From an uncultured Ruminococcus sp. (GTDB lineage: Bacteria; Bacillota; Clostridia; Oscillospirales; Ruminococcaceae): a stretch of 64,000 nucleotides of DNA. The stretch is taken from positions 58,967 to 122,966 of the forward strand of contig UQDR01000003.1 of NCBI GenBank assembly GCA_900539835.1. The letters run 5' to 3'. Below the pieces are notes generated by a model. It was not told the DNA's origin. It saw only the letters and a list, made by a program, of their open reading frames with translations, and did no database searches. Numbering within the stretch: the first letter of the stretch is position 1; each line of letters opens with the position of its first letter. Below are positions 41,322 through 50,350 of this stretch, one piece after another. The translations under genes and the position numbers were made by a program.

Positions 41322-42413
41322 CTAAAAATTTGGGTATTCAAGCATATGGTTAAGCAAAGCGATATTCACTGCGGCCTCAACGCAGGGCACAGCTCTTGGC
41401 ACAACGCATGGGTCGTGACGTCCTTTTATAACCAAGGTTTCATTTTTCATTGCTGAATAGTCAATTGTCTGCTGGGGTTGTGAAATAGATGGAGTTGGTT
41501 TAAATGCTACTCTCAGGGTTATCGGCATTCCTGAAGATATGCCGCCCAAAATTCCGCCGTGGAAATTTGTTCTTGTAACCACATGTCCGTTTTCATTCAC
41601 ATAAAACTCGTCATTATTTTCAGAGCCGAGCATTTTAGAGGCATTGAAGCCTGCGCCGAACTCAAGTCCTTTAACTGCGGGAATACCGAAAATAAGCTGT
41701 GCTATAGAATTTTCAAGTCCGTCAAAAATCGGTGAACCTATACCTGCGGGTACGTTAATTGCCACGCATTCAACAATTCCGCCGACGCTGTCCTGACTCA
41801 TTCTTGCTTTATCAATGTCGGCAATCATTTTTTTGCCTTTAGCTTCAGAAACTGTAGGGAACTCTTTTTCTCTGAGTGAGATAATATCTTCTCTTAAAGT
41901 TCTGATCGGATCGAGGGGGTCGTCTTTTATTTTATGAATCTCGGCGATATGAGCGCCTACATAAATTCCTCGTTTTTCAAGAATCTGACCTGCCACAGCA
42001 CCTGCAAAGCAGAGTGGTGCTGTTAATCTGCCTGAAAAGTGTCCGCCGCCTCTTTGGTCGTTAAAGCCACGGTATCTTAATGCACCTGTATAATCTGCAT
42101 GACCGGGGCGTGCCAGCTTTGACAGATTGGAATAATCCTGTGAATGCTGGTCTGTATTCTGAATCAAGGCACAGAGAGGTGTACCTGTAGTTTTTCCGTT
42201 GAAAAAACCCGACATTATCTGGGGCATATCCTTTTCACGTCTTTGAGTCGAGGTTTTATCCTTTTTCGGGGCACGTCTTGCCATAAACTGCATTAGTTTA
42301 TCCATATCGAGGGTTTCTCCCGGCGGGACGTTATCCATACAAACCCCGATGGCAGGACCGTGGCTTTCGCCGAAAACCGAAAAGGTAATATTATTATTCC
42401 ATGTTGATGACAT
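41322..42413 (-). CDS. aroC: Chorismate synthase
   Basis: 363 residues. FSVFGESHGPAIG, RRAPKKDKTSTQRREKDMPQ, GALRYRGFNDQRGGGHFSGR and the conserved GGISSGMPI block identify AroC. It converts EPSP to chorismate using reduced FMN, the last step of the shikimate pathway. Its start overlaps the end of aroA by 20 bases, so the two are coupled. It ends the leftward operon. Confidence 0.97.
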   Translation of the reverse strand: MSSTWNNNITFSVFGESHGPAIGVCMDNVPPGETLDMDKLMQFMARRAPKKDKTSTQRREKDMPQIMSGFFNGKTTGTPLCALIQNTDQHSQDYSNLSKLARPGHADYTGALRYRGFNDQRGGGHFSGRLTAPLCFAGAVAGQILEKRGIYVGAHIAEIHKIKDDPLDPIRTLREDIISLREKEFPTVSEAKGKKMIADIDKARMSQDSVGGIVECVAINVPAGIGSPIFDGLENSIAQLIFGIPAVKGLEFGAGFNASKMLGSENNDEFYVNENGHVVTRTNFHGGILGGISSGMPITLRVAFKPTPSISQPQQTIDYSAMKNETLVIKGRHDPCVVPRAVPCVEAAVNIALLNHMLEYPNF

Positions 42414-43644
42414 CTATTTTTCCTCCTAAAGATCTATAATCCTCCCAGAAGTTCGGATAAGATTTTTCTACGCACTGTGCTCCCTTTATAACAAGGGGGT
42501 TCTCACATCTTGTGGCTGCCATAGCCATAGCCATTGGTATGCGGTGGTCGTTAAAAGACTCAATTTCGCCGCCGTTTAGGCTTTCTAAGCCTTCAATAAC
42601 GAGCTTATCGGGATAGGCTGTAACTTTTCCGCCGATTTTATTAAGGCAGGCTGAAATAGCTTCAAGGCGGTCGCTTTCTTTAATACGGAGTCTTGCGACG
42701 TTAATTATCTCTGATTTACCTGCACAGAATGAAGCAAGTACTGTTAAGACAGGCACTAAATCGGGTATATCCGAACAATCCAATGTAAACGGATTTAACA
42801 TATCATTTTCATTATAAACTATTTTATCACATATTTCAATGATTTTTTTGTCGCCCTGAGAAGATTTTGAACTCAGACCTTCAATATTTATATTACTGCC
42901 CAATGAATTTGCAACTTTGAAAAATGCTGCTTGAGAATAGTCGCCCTCGGTTTCCTCGTTGGAAGCATGGAGTGTTTGATTTCCTTTAACGAGATATCCT
43001 GATTCTGTTTCGGTTATCATTCCGCCGAATTTTTTGATGCAGTCTATGGTTATATCAACATATGGACGTGATTCAAGGTGAGAAGTAAGTATAATCTCAC
43101 TATCCTCATCAAGCAGAGTCAGAGCGAATATAAGTCCTGTTATAAACTGAGAGGAAATTCCGCCGTCAATTTCAAACTTACCAGGGGTGAGTTTGCCTTT
43201 AACGGTACAGGGGAGAATACATCCCTGCGGTGCATTGCTGAAGTCAAATTCAATACCGTGTTTTGGAAACTCCTCAAGGTAGGGGGTAATGGGACGCTGG
43301 GGGAGCTTGCCTTTGCCGACAAAGGTACACTCTATGCCCAATGCGCAGGCTACGGGGATAAGAAAACGCATGGTTGAACCTGATTCACAGCAGTCTATAG
43401 TTGCTTTCTTCGGAGGGTTCTCGATTCCTTTGACGGTTGCGATGCTTCCTTCAAGAGAGATTTCAGCACCCAGTGATTTCATAGCTTCTATGGTTGCGAT
43501 TATATCCTTTGAGGGATAGATATTTGATATTTTTGATGTACCCTTTGCCAATGCGGCTGATATTATAAGTCTATGGGCAACGCTTTTTGACGGTGGGATA
43601 TTCACCGTTCCCGACAGCTTCGACGGGGTTATTTTTATGTCCAT
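42394..43644 (-). CDS. aroA: EPSP synthase
   Basis: 416 residues. LSGTVNIPPSKSVAHRLIIS, GNSGSTMRF-type site (here CESGSTMRFLIPV), LPQRPITPYLEE and RIKESDRLEAISACL match 3-phosphoshikimate 1-carboxyvinyltransferase. It joins PEP to shikimate 3-phosphate. Start follows a GAAAGG site. It lies 6 bases downstream of the CAT-like gene and overlaps aroC. Confidence 0.97.
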   Translation of the reverse strand: MDIKITPSKLSGTVNIPPSKSVAHRLIISAALAKGTSKISNIYPSKDIIATIEAMKSLGAEISLEGSIATVKGIENPPKKATIDCCESGSTMRFLIPVACALGIECTFVGKGKLPQRPITPYLEEFPKHGIEFDFSNAPQGCILPCTVKGKLTPGKFEIDGGISSQFITGLIFALTLLDEDSEIILTSHLESRPYVDITIDCIKKFGGMITETESGYLVKGNQTLHASNEETEGDYSQAAFFKVANSLGSNINIEGLSSKSSQGDKKIIEICDKIVYNENDMLNPFTLDCSDIPDLVPVLTVLASFCAGKSEIINVARLRIKESDRLEAISACLNKIGGKVTAYPDKLVIEGLESLNGGEIESFNDHRIPMAMAMAATRCENPLVIKGAQCVEKSYPNFWEDYRSLGGKIDVINME

Positions 43645-43649
43645 TTTAA

Positions 43650-44294
43650 TTATCCTTTCTGGGAAGTGCCTATGTTATTTAAATAATCCTGCAATTTTTG
43701 TACAAGCTTTGCAACATGTATTCCGTCAGCAAACGAGTGATGGACCTGTACGGAAAAAGACATATATTTTCTTCCTTCTTTTTCATAGAATTTACCCCAA
43801 TCAAACATTGGGTTTGCTTTAGTATTATCACCTGAAATGGTGTGTGAAACAGATGTATATGAAAACCACGGCATAGGAGAAAACTGAAAAGCATCATTTG
43901 CAGGAAGTGCGGCACAGTAGGTTTTCTGTTCTGAAATAATCGCTTCTGCGGAATTAACGTACTCGTTTAAAGTATTCTTATATGGGGCACAAACGTAATA
44001 AAACAGTTCATCGTTGTTTTTCAGATATGTAAATTCTGTATTGCATTTATCATAAAGCACTACCTTTCCGTCTAAAAAGCGATAGCGGAAGTTTTCTATT
44101 TCATTGGCGCATTTTGAAACGGCATATATAAAAGCCAATGTAAATGAATGATTATTCTTTTTTATATTATCATAAAAATTTGTGACATCTACATCAACCG
44201 TTACACAATAATTGGGCTGCATTGAGTTTTGAAAAATGGAACAGTGAAGTTTTCTGTCCCAATTATCTATATCAATAATTTTATATTGACTCAT
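43650..44294 (-). CDS. Chloramphenicol acetyltransferase-like protein inside the shikimate operon
   Basis: 214 residues, the usual size of type A CATs. The catalytic motif HHSFADG (about residue 190) is intact, and the N-terminal DIDNWDRKLHCSIFQN and central YTSVSHTISG blocks are present. CATs acetylate chloramphenicol, but many chromosomal relatives act on other acceptors. It is inserted between aroB and aroA in the same direction with 33- and 6-base gaps, so it is co-expressed with aromatic biosynthesis. Resistance is not implied. Confidence 0.85.
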   Translation of the reverse strand: MSQYKIIDIDNWDRKLHCSIFQNSMQPNYCVTVDVDVTNFYDNIKKNNHSFTLAFIYAVSKCANEIENFRYRFLDGKVVLYDKCNTEFTYLKNNDELFYYVCAPYKNTLNEYVNSAEAIISEQKTYCAALPANDAFQFSPMPWFSYTSVSHTISGDNTKANPMFDWGKFYEKEGRKYMSFSVQVHHSFADGIHVAKLVQKLQDYLNNIGTSQKG

Positions 44295-44327
44295 TACAAT
44301 GATCCTCCTTAGGTAAATACATCTTAA

Positions 44328-45437
44328 TCACATTTTTCTGATAATATCCGCAATTTCGTTTTCTGCAATTTCTTTTGCAAAATTGTTTTCGCCGAACTGC
44401 ATTACGTTTCCGATTTCTTTCTGGAAAACGAATCTCAGTTTTCCGTCACGGACTTTTTTATCGGTATACAGTTTTTTGATGAGGGATGCTTTGTCTATAT
44501 AATCGGGTATTTCGGTTGGAAGCTTTGCACGATTATACAAATCAATGACACGCTGGGCATTTTCGCTTGTTATAAAACCAAGTTTTTCCCCCAGCTTCAC
44601 TTGTGCGGTCATGCCTATTGCAAGAGCTTCGCCGTGGAGAAGCTCATAATCTGATACGGTTTCGATCGCACGTCCCACTGTATGCCCCAGATTCAATATT
44701 TCACGCAGGCCTGATTCTCTTTCATCCTGCATTACCACTTTATACTTAACGGCGCAGTTATGCTCGGATATATATTCACAGGCATCATGGTCGTTTTCAA
44801 GGATTTTTTCGATATTCTTCTCAAGATACTTAAAAAGCTCTTCATCTCCCAAGCAGGCATGCTTTATTGTTTCGGAAAGTCCGCTTGAAAGCTGTCTTTG
44901 GGGCAGGGTTTTCCATGTATCTATATCAATATAAACCTTTTTAGGCTGGTTGAACATACCGATAAGATTTGTGGCGAGGGGGGTATCCACTGCGGTTTTT
45001 CCGCCCACAGATGCGTCTGCGGCAGAAAGCAGGGTTGTGGCATAATTGACAAAAGGCACTCCTCTTCCGAAAGTACCTGCAACAAAGCCTGCAAGGTCGG
45101 TGACGACACCTCCTCCAATTGCAATTACTGCACAGTCACGGCGGTAGCCTTTTTCAAGCATTGAATCCTCTACAAACTCTTTCATTTGTCTTGTTTTGGA
45201 TTTTTCTCCGGCAGGGATAACAAACAAGTCAGCAATAAAGCCGGCAGCTTTTATCATTTCGCATATTTTAGCGCCGTATAAATCAACGACTGTTGAATCG
45301 GTAATAACGGCAAACTTTTTGACTTTTCCGCAAAGCCTGTTTTGCAGGTCTGCAATTAATGTATCATACAAGTTATGTCCGATTTCGATATCATAAGAAT
45401 CGTCCACGACTTTTTTTAATTCACAACAGAATTTCAT
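44328..45437 (-). CDS. aroB: 3-Dehydroquinate synthase
   Basis: 369 residues. GGGVVTDLAGFVAGTFGRGV (NAD/metal loop), LLSAADASVGGKTAVDT and LNLGHTVGRAIE (zinc-binding His) identify AroB. It cyclises DAHP to 3-dehydroquinate. It is preceded by the small LURP-one-like gene (15-base gap) and is followed by the CAT-like gene. Confidence 0.95.
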   Translation of the reverse strand: MKFCCELKKVVDDSYDIEIGHNLYDTLIADLQNRLCGKVKKFAVITDSTVVDLYGAKICEMIKAAGFIADLFVIPAGEKSKTRQMKEFVEDSMLEKGYRRDCAVIAIGGGVVTDLAGFVAGTFGRGVPFVNYATTLLSAADASVGGKTAVDTPLATNLIGMFNQPKKVYIDIDTWKTLPQRQLSSGLSETIKHACLGDEELFKYLEKNIEKILENDHDACEYISEHNCAVKYKVVMQDERESGLREILNLGHTVGRAIETVSDYELLHGEALAIGMTAQVKLGEKLGFITSENAQRVIDLYNRAKLPTEIPDYIDKASLIKKLYTDKKVRDGKLRFVFQKEIGNVMQFGENNFAKEIAENEIADIIRKM

Positions 45438-45452
45438 AATTATCAGCCTTTC

Positions 45453-45923
45453 TTAGTCTCCTCTTGAGCACTTTTCAGCGTCTATGGCGAGGGCTATAAG
45501 CAGTCCTGCCAAGACATTTTCCTCATTATATATGTCCAGAATATATGTATCGCTTAGGTGCATAAGTTCTTTTGATACTGTCATTATTTCACGGTTTCCG
45601 TCATAAACGGTATAATCCCATTCAAAAAGATTTCCGTCCACAGTCCAGTTATTGAAGTTAAGTGAGAATTTGGGCTTAAAAAATGTGAATTCCTTTTTTA
45701 TGCTGCCGACGAGCATTCCGTTTATGTAGATTTGAAAAACCGGAAGAAAACTGAACACTTTTTCTTTAAGCATTCCAAGTTCGTTTCCATATCGGTCATA
45801 AATTTTAAAGCAATGCCCCCAAGCGAGCTTACCCTCTACTGTAAAGACGACATTACCGTTTTCGTCATAAATATCGTAGTTGTCAAACCATGAGAACAGT
45901 TTTTCCTTAAATAACAGTCGCAT
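45453..45923 (-). CDS. LURP-one-related (tubby-like) protein
   Basis: 156 residues, beta-rich throughout, with alternating F/Y and G blocks (NYDIYDENGNVVFTVEGKLA, then IYDRYGNELGMLKEKVFSFL). This is the LURP-one/YxjI pattern, a beta-barrel around a helix that resembles tubby and scramblase folds. Function is unknown; family members may bind lipids. It is the first gene of the aroB operon strand, though co-transcription is uncertain. Confidence 0.75.
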   Translation of the reverse strand: MRLLFKEKLFSWFDNYDIYDENGNVVFTVEGKLAWGHCFKIYDRYGNELGMLKEKVFSFLPVFQIYINGMLVGSIKKEFTFFKPKFSLNFNNWTVDGNLFEWDYTVYDGNREIMTVSKELMHLSDTYILDIYNEENVLAGLLIALAIDAEKCSRGD

Positions 45924-46109
45924 AATATATCCTCAGTCTTATTCACTTTATTGATTTAAATTAATTACACTTAATTATATTATAGCATAATCCAAAATAA
46001 AAGTAAAGAATAAATGCTGCTGTTTCAGTCACGGTTGGTTTGGAGTAATTTTATTTTAAGGGAGTTAACATTATATTTGTAAACAAAATGTTAAATTCAT
46101 CACACACTA

Positions 46110-46159
46110 TTGACTTCATGCATATAATATGATAACATATGAACAGATAAGCATATGTT
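46110..46159 (+). promoter_or_regulatory. Promoter and ArsR/SmtB-type operator of the metal operon
   Basis: TTGACT (46110-46115), 17-base spacer and TAACAT (46133-46138). Overlapping the -10 is AACATATG-N10-CATATGTT (46134-46159), a perfect 8-bp inverted repeat containing TATGAACA as in ArsR/SmtB operators. Binding of the repressor would block transcription until metal is present. Confidence 0.7.
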
Positions 46160-46201
46160 AATTTGAATAATAGTAAAATTTATATGAAAGGGGAAAATAT
46201 T

Positions 46202-46573
46202 ATGGCAGAAAAAAAGGATGAACAAAAGATTGAGCAGTGTGAGTTTTTATGCGTGCATGAGGATGTTGTAAAAAAGCTTAACGATAATATGCCGCCTGAT
46301 GAAATATTATATGATCTTGCCGAGCTTTTTAAGGTATTCGGTGACTCAACGAGAATTAAAATTTTATATGCATTATTTGAATCGGAGCTTTGCGTTTGCG
46401 ATATTGCACAGCTTTTGGGGCTCACCCAAACGGCGGTATCACATCAGCTTAGGGTGCTTAAAACAAACAAGCTTGTACGTTTTAGAAAGGACGGCAAAAA
46501 TGTTTTCTATTCGCTGTCAGATGATCATGTAAGGCGTATAATAAATCAGGGTATGGAACACGTTGAAGAATAA
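46202..46573 (+). CDS. ArsR/SmtB-family metal-sensing repressor (CadC-like)
   Basis: 123 residues from the ATG at 46202, placed after GAAAGGGG; a longer frame upstream lacks a ribosome site. The winged helix is DIAQLLGLTQTAVSHQLRVL. Cys13 and Cys17 in the N-terminal arm plus Cys64 and Cys66 in ELCVCD match the alpha3N metal site of CadC, which senses Cd, Pb or Zn. It is autoregulated through the inverted repeat upstream and precedes the HMA and P-type ATPase genes. Confidence 0.88.
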   Translation: MAEKKDEQKIEQCEFLCVHEDVVKKLNDNMPPDEILYDLAELFKVFGDSTRIKILYALFESELCVCDIAQLLGLTQTAVSHQLRVLKTNKLVRFRKDGKNVFYSLSDDHVRRIINQGMEHVEE

Positions 46574-46688
46574 GTGCTCGGCCGCACGGGGTCTTAGCGC
46601 AGACGGCGCATATCACGATATCAGTTTGTGATGATATTTATAGTTTGACCTCGCTGTGGTAAGTTTGCAAAATCAACGTAGGGGCTGG
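46574..46688 (+). repeat. Dispersed structured repeat, copy B
   Basis: 115 bases matching copy A at 34621. Differences are partly pair-preserving: copy A has GACCCCG opposite CGGGGTC and copy B has GACCTCG, which keeps a G-U pair; the inner helix changes from GTGGTGAT to GTGATGAT. It begins at the base after the TAA stop of the repressor gene and separates the repressor from the HMA gene. Confidence 0.7.
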
Positions 46689-46789
46689 CGTCCTCAGACG
46701 TCCCGTTACTAAAGTATGTTAGGTGCACGCACTTGAACTGAATAATGATATTGATTATCTGAGATATGATTAAAGGGAGGTTTTTTAAT

Positions 46790-47011
46790 ATGAAAAAAGT
46801 ATTTAAAATGGAAGACTTGGACTGCGCAAACTGTGCGGCAAAAATGGAAAATGCCATAAAGAAAATAGACGGTGTTGAAGAAGTATCGGTAAGCTTTATG
46901 TCACAGAAGCTGACACTGACTGCCGATGACGATAAATTTGACGATATTGTCAAGCAGGCAGTCAAGATTTGCAAAAAGGTTGAGCCTGATTGCAGGATAA
47001 TTGTTAAATAA
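46790..47011 (+). CDS. Heavy-metal-associated (HMA) domain protein
   Basis: 73 residues from the ATG at 46790, which has GGGAGG 8 bases upstream; the earlier ATG (46766) does not. One ferredoxin-like metal-binding domain with the motif DLDCANCAAKMENAI (Cys12, Cys15). In most P-type metal ATPases this domain is fused to the pump; here it is separate, 15 bases before the pump gene. It probably delivers or senses metal at the membrane. Confidence 0.88.
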   Translation: MKKVFKMEDLDCANCAAKMENAIKKIDGVEEVSVSFMSQKLTLTADDDKFDDIVKQAVKICKKVEPDCRIIVK

Positions 47012-47026
47012 CAAGGGGCGAACGTT

Positions 47027-48880
47027 ATGTCACGCAAACAGAAAAAAATGCTTGTCAGGATTATTATCAGCTTTGTTTTGCTGGTTGAGGCAAAGCTGAT
47101 TGGTCTTGAGGGATGGCAGAACTATTTGTTGTTTTTAGTTCCATATGCGGTAATCGGTTGGGATGTTTTGTGGAGAGCAATAAGAAACATATGTCATGGT
47201 CAGGTTTTTGACGAGAATTTTCTCATGGCTATTGCTACTGTTGGGGCGTTTTTTACAGGCGAGTGTGCCGAAGGCGTAGCGGTAATGCTGTTTTATCAGG
47301 TGGGTGAGCTTTTTCAGAGCTATGCTGTGGGAAAGTCAAGAAAGTCAATTTCATCTCTTATGGATATTCGTCCCGATTATGCCAATATAGAAAAAGACGG
47401 ACAGCTTGTTCAGGTTGATCCTGACGAAGTTAAAATCGGAGATATTATCTTTGTAAAGCCGGGTGAGAAAATTCCCTTGGACGGTGTTGTTATTGAGGGA
47501 ACGTCAACTATAGATACTGCGGCGCTGACCGGAGAGTCGCTTCCCCGTGAGGCAGAGGCAGGAAGTGAAGTAATAAGCGGATGTATAAATCAAAGCGGTT
47601 TACTTAAAATCAAAGTTTCAAAGGAATTCGGAGAATCAACGGTTGCAAAAATTTTAGACTTAGTTGAAAACTCCAGCAGCAAAAAAGCAAAAGCAGAGAA
47701 CTTTATTACGAGATTTGCTAAGTATTACACACCATGTGTTGTAATCGGAGCGGTTTTACTCGGTGTTGCACCTCCGCTAATACTTGGCGGCGGTTGGGCT
47801 GAATGGATTCATAGAGCATTGATCTTTCTTGTAATTTCATGTCCATGCGCACTGGTTATTTCGGTGCCGCTTAGTTTCTTCGGAGGAATCGGCGGCGCTT
47901 CCAAGTGCGGTATTCTTGTCAAAGGCGGAAACTATCTTGAGGCTTTGGCAAAGACAGAGATCATGGTTTTTGACAAGACAGGAACGCTCACAAAGGGTGT
48001 ATTTAATGTAACGGCTGTTCATCCTGAAAAGTATTCTGAGGCTGATCTGCTGAGGTTTGCGGCAATGGCTGAAAGCTATTCTGATCATCCGATTTCACGC
48101 TCGCTGAAAAGGGCATACGGAAAGACGATAGATAACAGCAGAATAAGCAAGACCGAAGAGCTTTCAGGACGTGGAGTTCTTGCTGAAATTGACGGCAAAA
48201 TCATTTGTGCAGGAAACTCAAAGCTTATGGATGAAGCCGGTGCCCAATGGCATAGCTGTCACCATATCGGTACGATTGTTCATGTTGCTGTCGATGGGGT
48301 ATATGCAGGACATATTGTAATCTCAGATGAGATAAAAGAGGGCTCTGTAAAGGCGATTGAGGAACTGAAAAAGCATGGAGTTGAAAAGTGCGTAATGCTT
48401 ACCGGCGATTCAATGGAAGTTGGCGAAAGCATTGGAAAACAGCTTGGAATGGATATGGTATACACACAGCTTCTGCCGTCTGACAAGGTTGAAAAGGTTG
48501 AACAGCTTTTAGAAGAAAAATCTGAAAAGGGCAGACTTGTTTTTGCAGGTGATGGAATAAATGATGCTCCTGTGCTTTCAAGGGCAGATATTGGAGTTGC
48601 AATGGGAGCCATGGGTTCAGACGCTGCCATAGAAGCAGCAGATATTGTACTTATGGATGATAATCCTGAAAAGATATTGATAGCTATTGACATTGCAAAG
48701 AAAACACTTAGAATTGTACATCAGAATATTGTGTTTGCTCTTGCGGTTAAGGCGGCGGTGCTTGTGCTTGGAGCATTGGGCATTGCAAATATGTGGGCGG
48801 CAGTTTTCGCAGATGTGGGTGTTTCGGTGATAGCTATACTTAATGCAATGAGGGCTTTAAAGATATCAAATAATAATTAG
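47027..48880 (+). CDS. Heavy-metal-transporting P1B-type ATPase (Cd/Zn/Pb type)
   Basis: 617 residues. Membrane helix with CPC (Cys272, Cys274), actuator motif TGES, phosphorylation site DKTGTLT (Asp316), the SDHPIS block (conserved HP), and GDGINDAPVL. The absence of an N-terminal metal domain is compensated by the separate HMA gene. The CPC motif and neighbouring CadC-like sensor fit export of Cd, Zn or Pb rather than copper. A terminator follows. Confidence 0.93.
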   Translation: MSRKQKKMLVRIIISFVLLVEAKLIGLEGWQNYLLFLVPYAVIGWDVLWRAIRNICHGQVFDENFLMAIATVGAFFTGECAEGVAVMLFYQVGELFQSYAVGKSRKSISSLMDIRPDYANIEKDGQLVQVDPDEVKIGDIIFVKPGEKIPLDGVVIEGTSTIDTAALTGESLPREAEAGSEVISGCINQSGLLKIKVSKEFGESTVAKILDLVENSSSKKAKAENFITRFAKYYTPCVVIGAVLLGVAPPLILGGGWAEWIHRALIFLVISCPCALVISVPLSFFGGIGGASKCGILVKGGNYLEALAKTEIMVFDKTGTLTKGVFNVTAVHPEKYSEADLLRFAAMAESYSDHPISRSLKRAYGKTIDNSRISKTEELSGRGVLAEIDGKIICAGNSKLMDEAGAQWHSCHHIGTIVHVAVDGVYAGHIVISDEIKEGSVKAIEELKKHGVEKCVMLTGDSMEVGESIGKQLGMDMVYTQLLPSDKVEKVEQLLEEKSEKGRLVFAGDGINDAPVLSRADIGVAMGAMGSDAAIEAADIVLMDDNPEKILIAIDIAKKTLRIVHQNIVFALAVKAAVLVLGALGIANMWAAVFADVGVSVIAILNAMRALKISNNN

Positions 48881-48881
48881 A

Positions 48882-48915
48882 AAAAATCTGAAGAGAAATC
48901 TTCGGATTTTTCTTT
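48882..48915 (+). terminator. Terminator of the metal operon
   Basis: AAAAATCTGAAGA / TCTTCGGATTTTT with a GAAA loop and one G-U pair, followed by CTTTTG. Confidence 0.8.
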
Positions 48916-48929
48916 TGTACAAGTTTGGC

Positions 48930-48958
48930 TTGAAAATGAATCATAAGTGTGTTATAAT
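48930..48958 (+). promoter_or_regulatory. Promoter of the LCP gene
   Basis: TTGAAA (48930-48935), 17-base spacer, TATAAT (48953-48958), 68 bases before the start. Confidence 0.7.
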
Positions 48959-49026
48959 TATATGAAAATAAGTGTAGAGTTAAAATTAAAAAGGATAATA
49001 AAAAGAGAAAGGCGGTATTGATTAAA

Positions 49027-50274
49027 ATGGCTGATGAAAACGAAAAGTCTTTGGAAGATATTATTGCTCAGGCAATGAAAAACAAAAATGCTTCTGATAA
49101 GGGAGAAAATACGACAGAAGAAAAATTCTCTGACGATTTACATAAAAATGATTTGAAATTTAAATATTATGACGGCGATGAGAAACTGCAAGAGCAAAGC
49201 GGCAAGCATGTAAAGATCAAGAAAAAGTCATCTGCTAAGAAAAAAGCTATGATCGTTATTTTTATCATCTTAGGAATTTTGCTTGCATTCTTGATTACAG
49301 CCGGAATTGTGATCCACCACTATATTTCAAAGCTGAATCTTGTTGATCCTGCCCAAAAAGCAGAAATCGTCGATTCTATTGATATTGATGATCTGGTAAG
49401 CGGACCTGATTCACCTAAAGATAAGATCGATTCTCTCGAGGATAAAATCAAGGCAAATCTTAATAAAGACGGACTTATGCAGTCTGATGATGTCATGAAC
49501 ATTCTCCTCCTCGGCACGGACGCAAGAAGCAAAAATGAGCGTGGACGTTCAGACAGTATGATTCTTGTTTCAATAAACAAGGCTACAAAAGAAATTGTAA
49601 TGACTTCGTTTTTAAGAGATATTTATCTTGCAATTCCGGACATTGAGTCAACACGTCTGAACCATGCCTATGCATACGGCGGTGCTGATTTGGTAATTGA
49701 TACTTTAGAGCAAAACTTTAAAATAAAGATCGATAAATATGCACAGGTTGATTTTTCATCGTTTATAACTGTTGTTGACGCAGTCGGCGGAGTTGAGATA
49801 AATGTGACCGACGAAGAGCTTCCGTATATAACAAAATATCTTGCTGAAATTAACAGACTTGAGGGAGATCCCCAGGGCGACGGAACGCTTAAATCATCAG
49901 GAAAGCAGCTCCTCAACGGAAAACAAGCCTTGGCTTATTCAAGAATTCGTTATATAGGAACCGACTTTGGAAGATCAGAACGTCAGAGAACTGTCCTTGA
50001 AAAGCTTATTCAAAAGGCAGCGGATTTAAGCCTTGGAGATTTGGACGAGCTTGTTGACGAGCTTTTCCCTAATATCACAACAAATCTTACAGAAAGCGAA
50101 TTGTTTTCTATGATAATCAAATCTCCTGCATATTTCAGTTATGATTTGAAACAATGCAGAGTTCCTATGGATGACACTTATGAATATATGACTGTAAGAA
50201 GCATGTCGGTTCTGGGAATTGATTTTGATAAGAACAAAAAATATTTATATAAAAATATTTATGATGTGGATTAA
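49027..50274 (+). CDS. LytR-CpsA-Psr (LCP) family cell-wall ligase
   Basis: 415 residues from the ATG at 49027 (GAAAGGCGG 11 bases upstream); a TTG at 49018 is too close to it. About 75 cytoplasmic residues rich in charge precede one membrane helix (about 76-100). The LCP domain follows, with NILLLGTDAR, GRSDSMILVS and SFLRDIYLAIP containing the conserved Asp and Arg for pyrophosphate binding. LCP proteins attach teichoic acids or capsule polymers to peptidoglycan. The acceptor polymer is unknown. Confidence 0.9.
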   Translation: MADENEKSLEDIIAQAMKNKNASDKGENTTEEKFSDDLHKNDLKFKYYDGDEKLQEQSGKHVKIKKKSSAKKKAMIVIFIILGILLAFLITAGIVIHHYISKLNLVDPAQKAEIVDSIDIDDLVSGPDSPKDKIDSLEDKIKANLNKDGLMQSDDVMNILLLGTDARSKNERGRSDSMILVSINKATKEIVMTSFLRDIYLAIPDIESTRLNHAYAYGGADLVIDTLEQNFKIKIDKYAQVDFSSFITVVDAVGGVEINVTDEELPYITKYLAEINRLEGDPQGDGTLKSSGKQLLNGKQALAYSRIRYIGTDFGRSERQRTVLEKLIQKAADLSLGDLDELVDELFPNITTNLTESELFSMIIKSPAYFSYDLKQCRVPMDDTYEYMTVRSMSVLGIDFDKNKKYLYKNIYDVD

Positions 50275-50350
50275 TTGCAAATATCGGTTTAAGCAGAAAA
50301 TTGGCTGCTGAAATGCGGCTTACAATTTATATAGGAAGGAAGTAAATATT

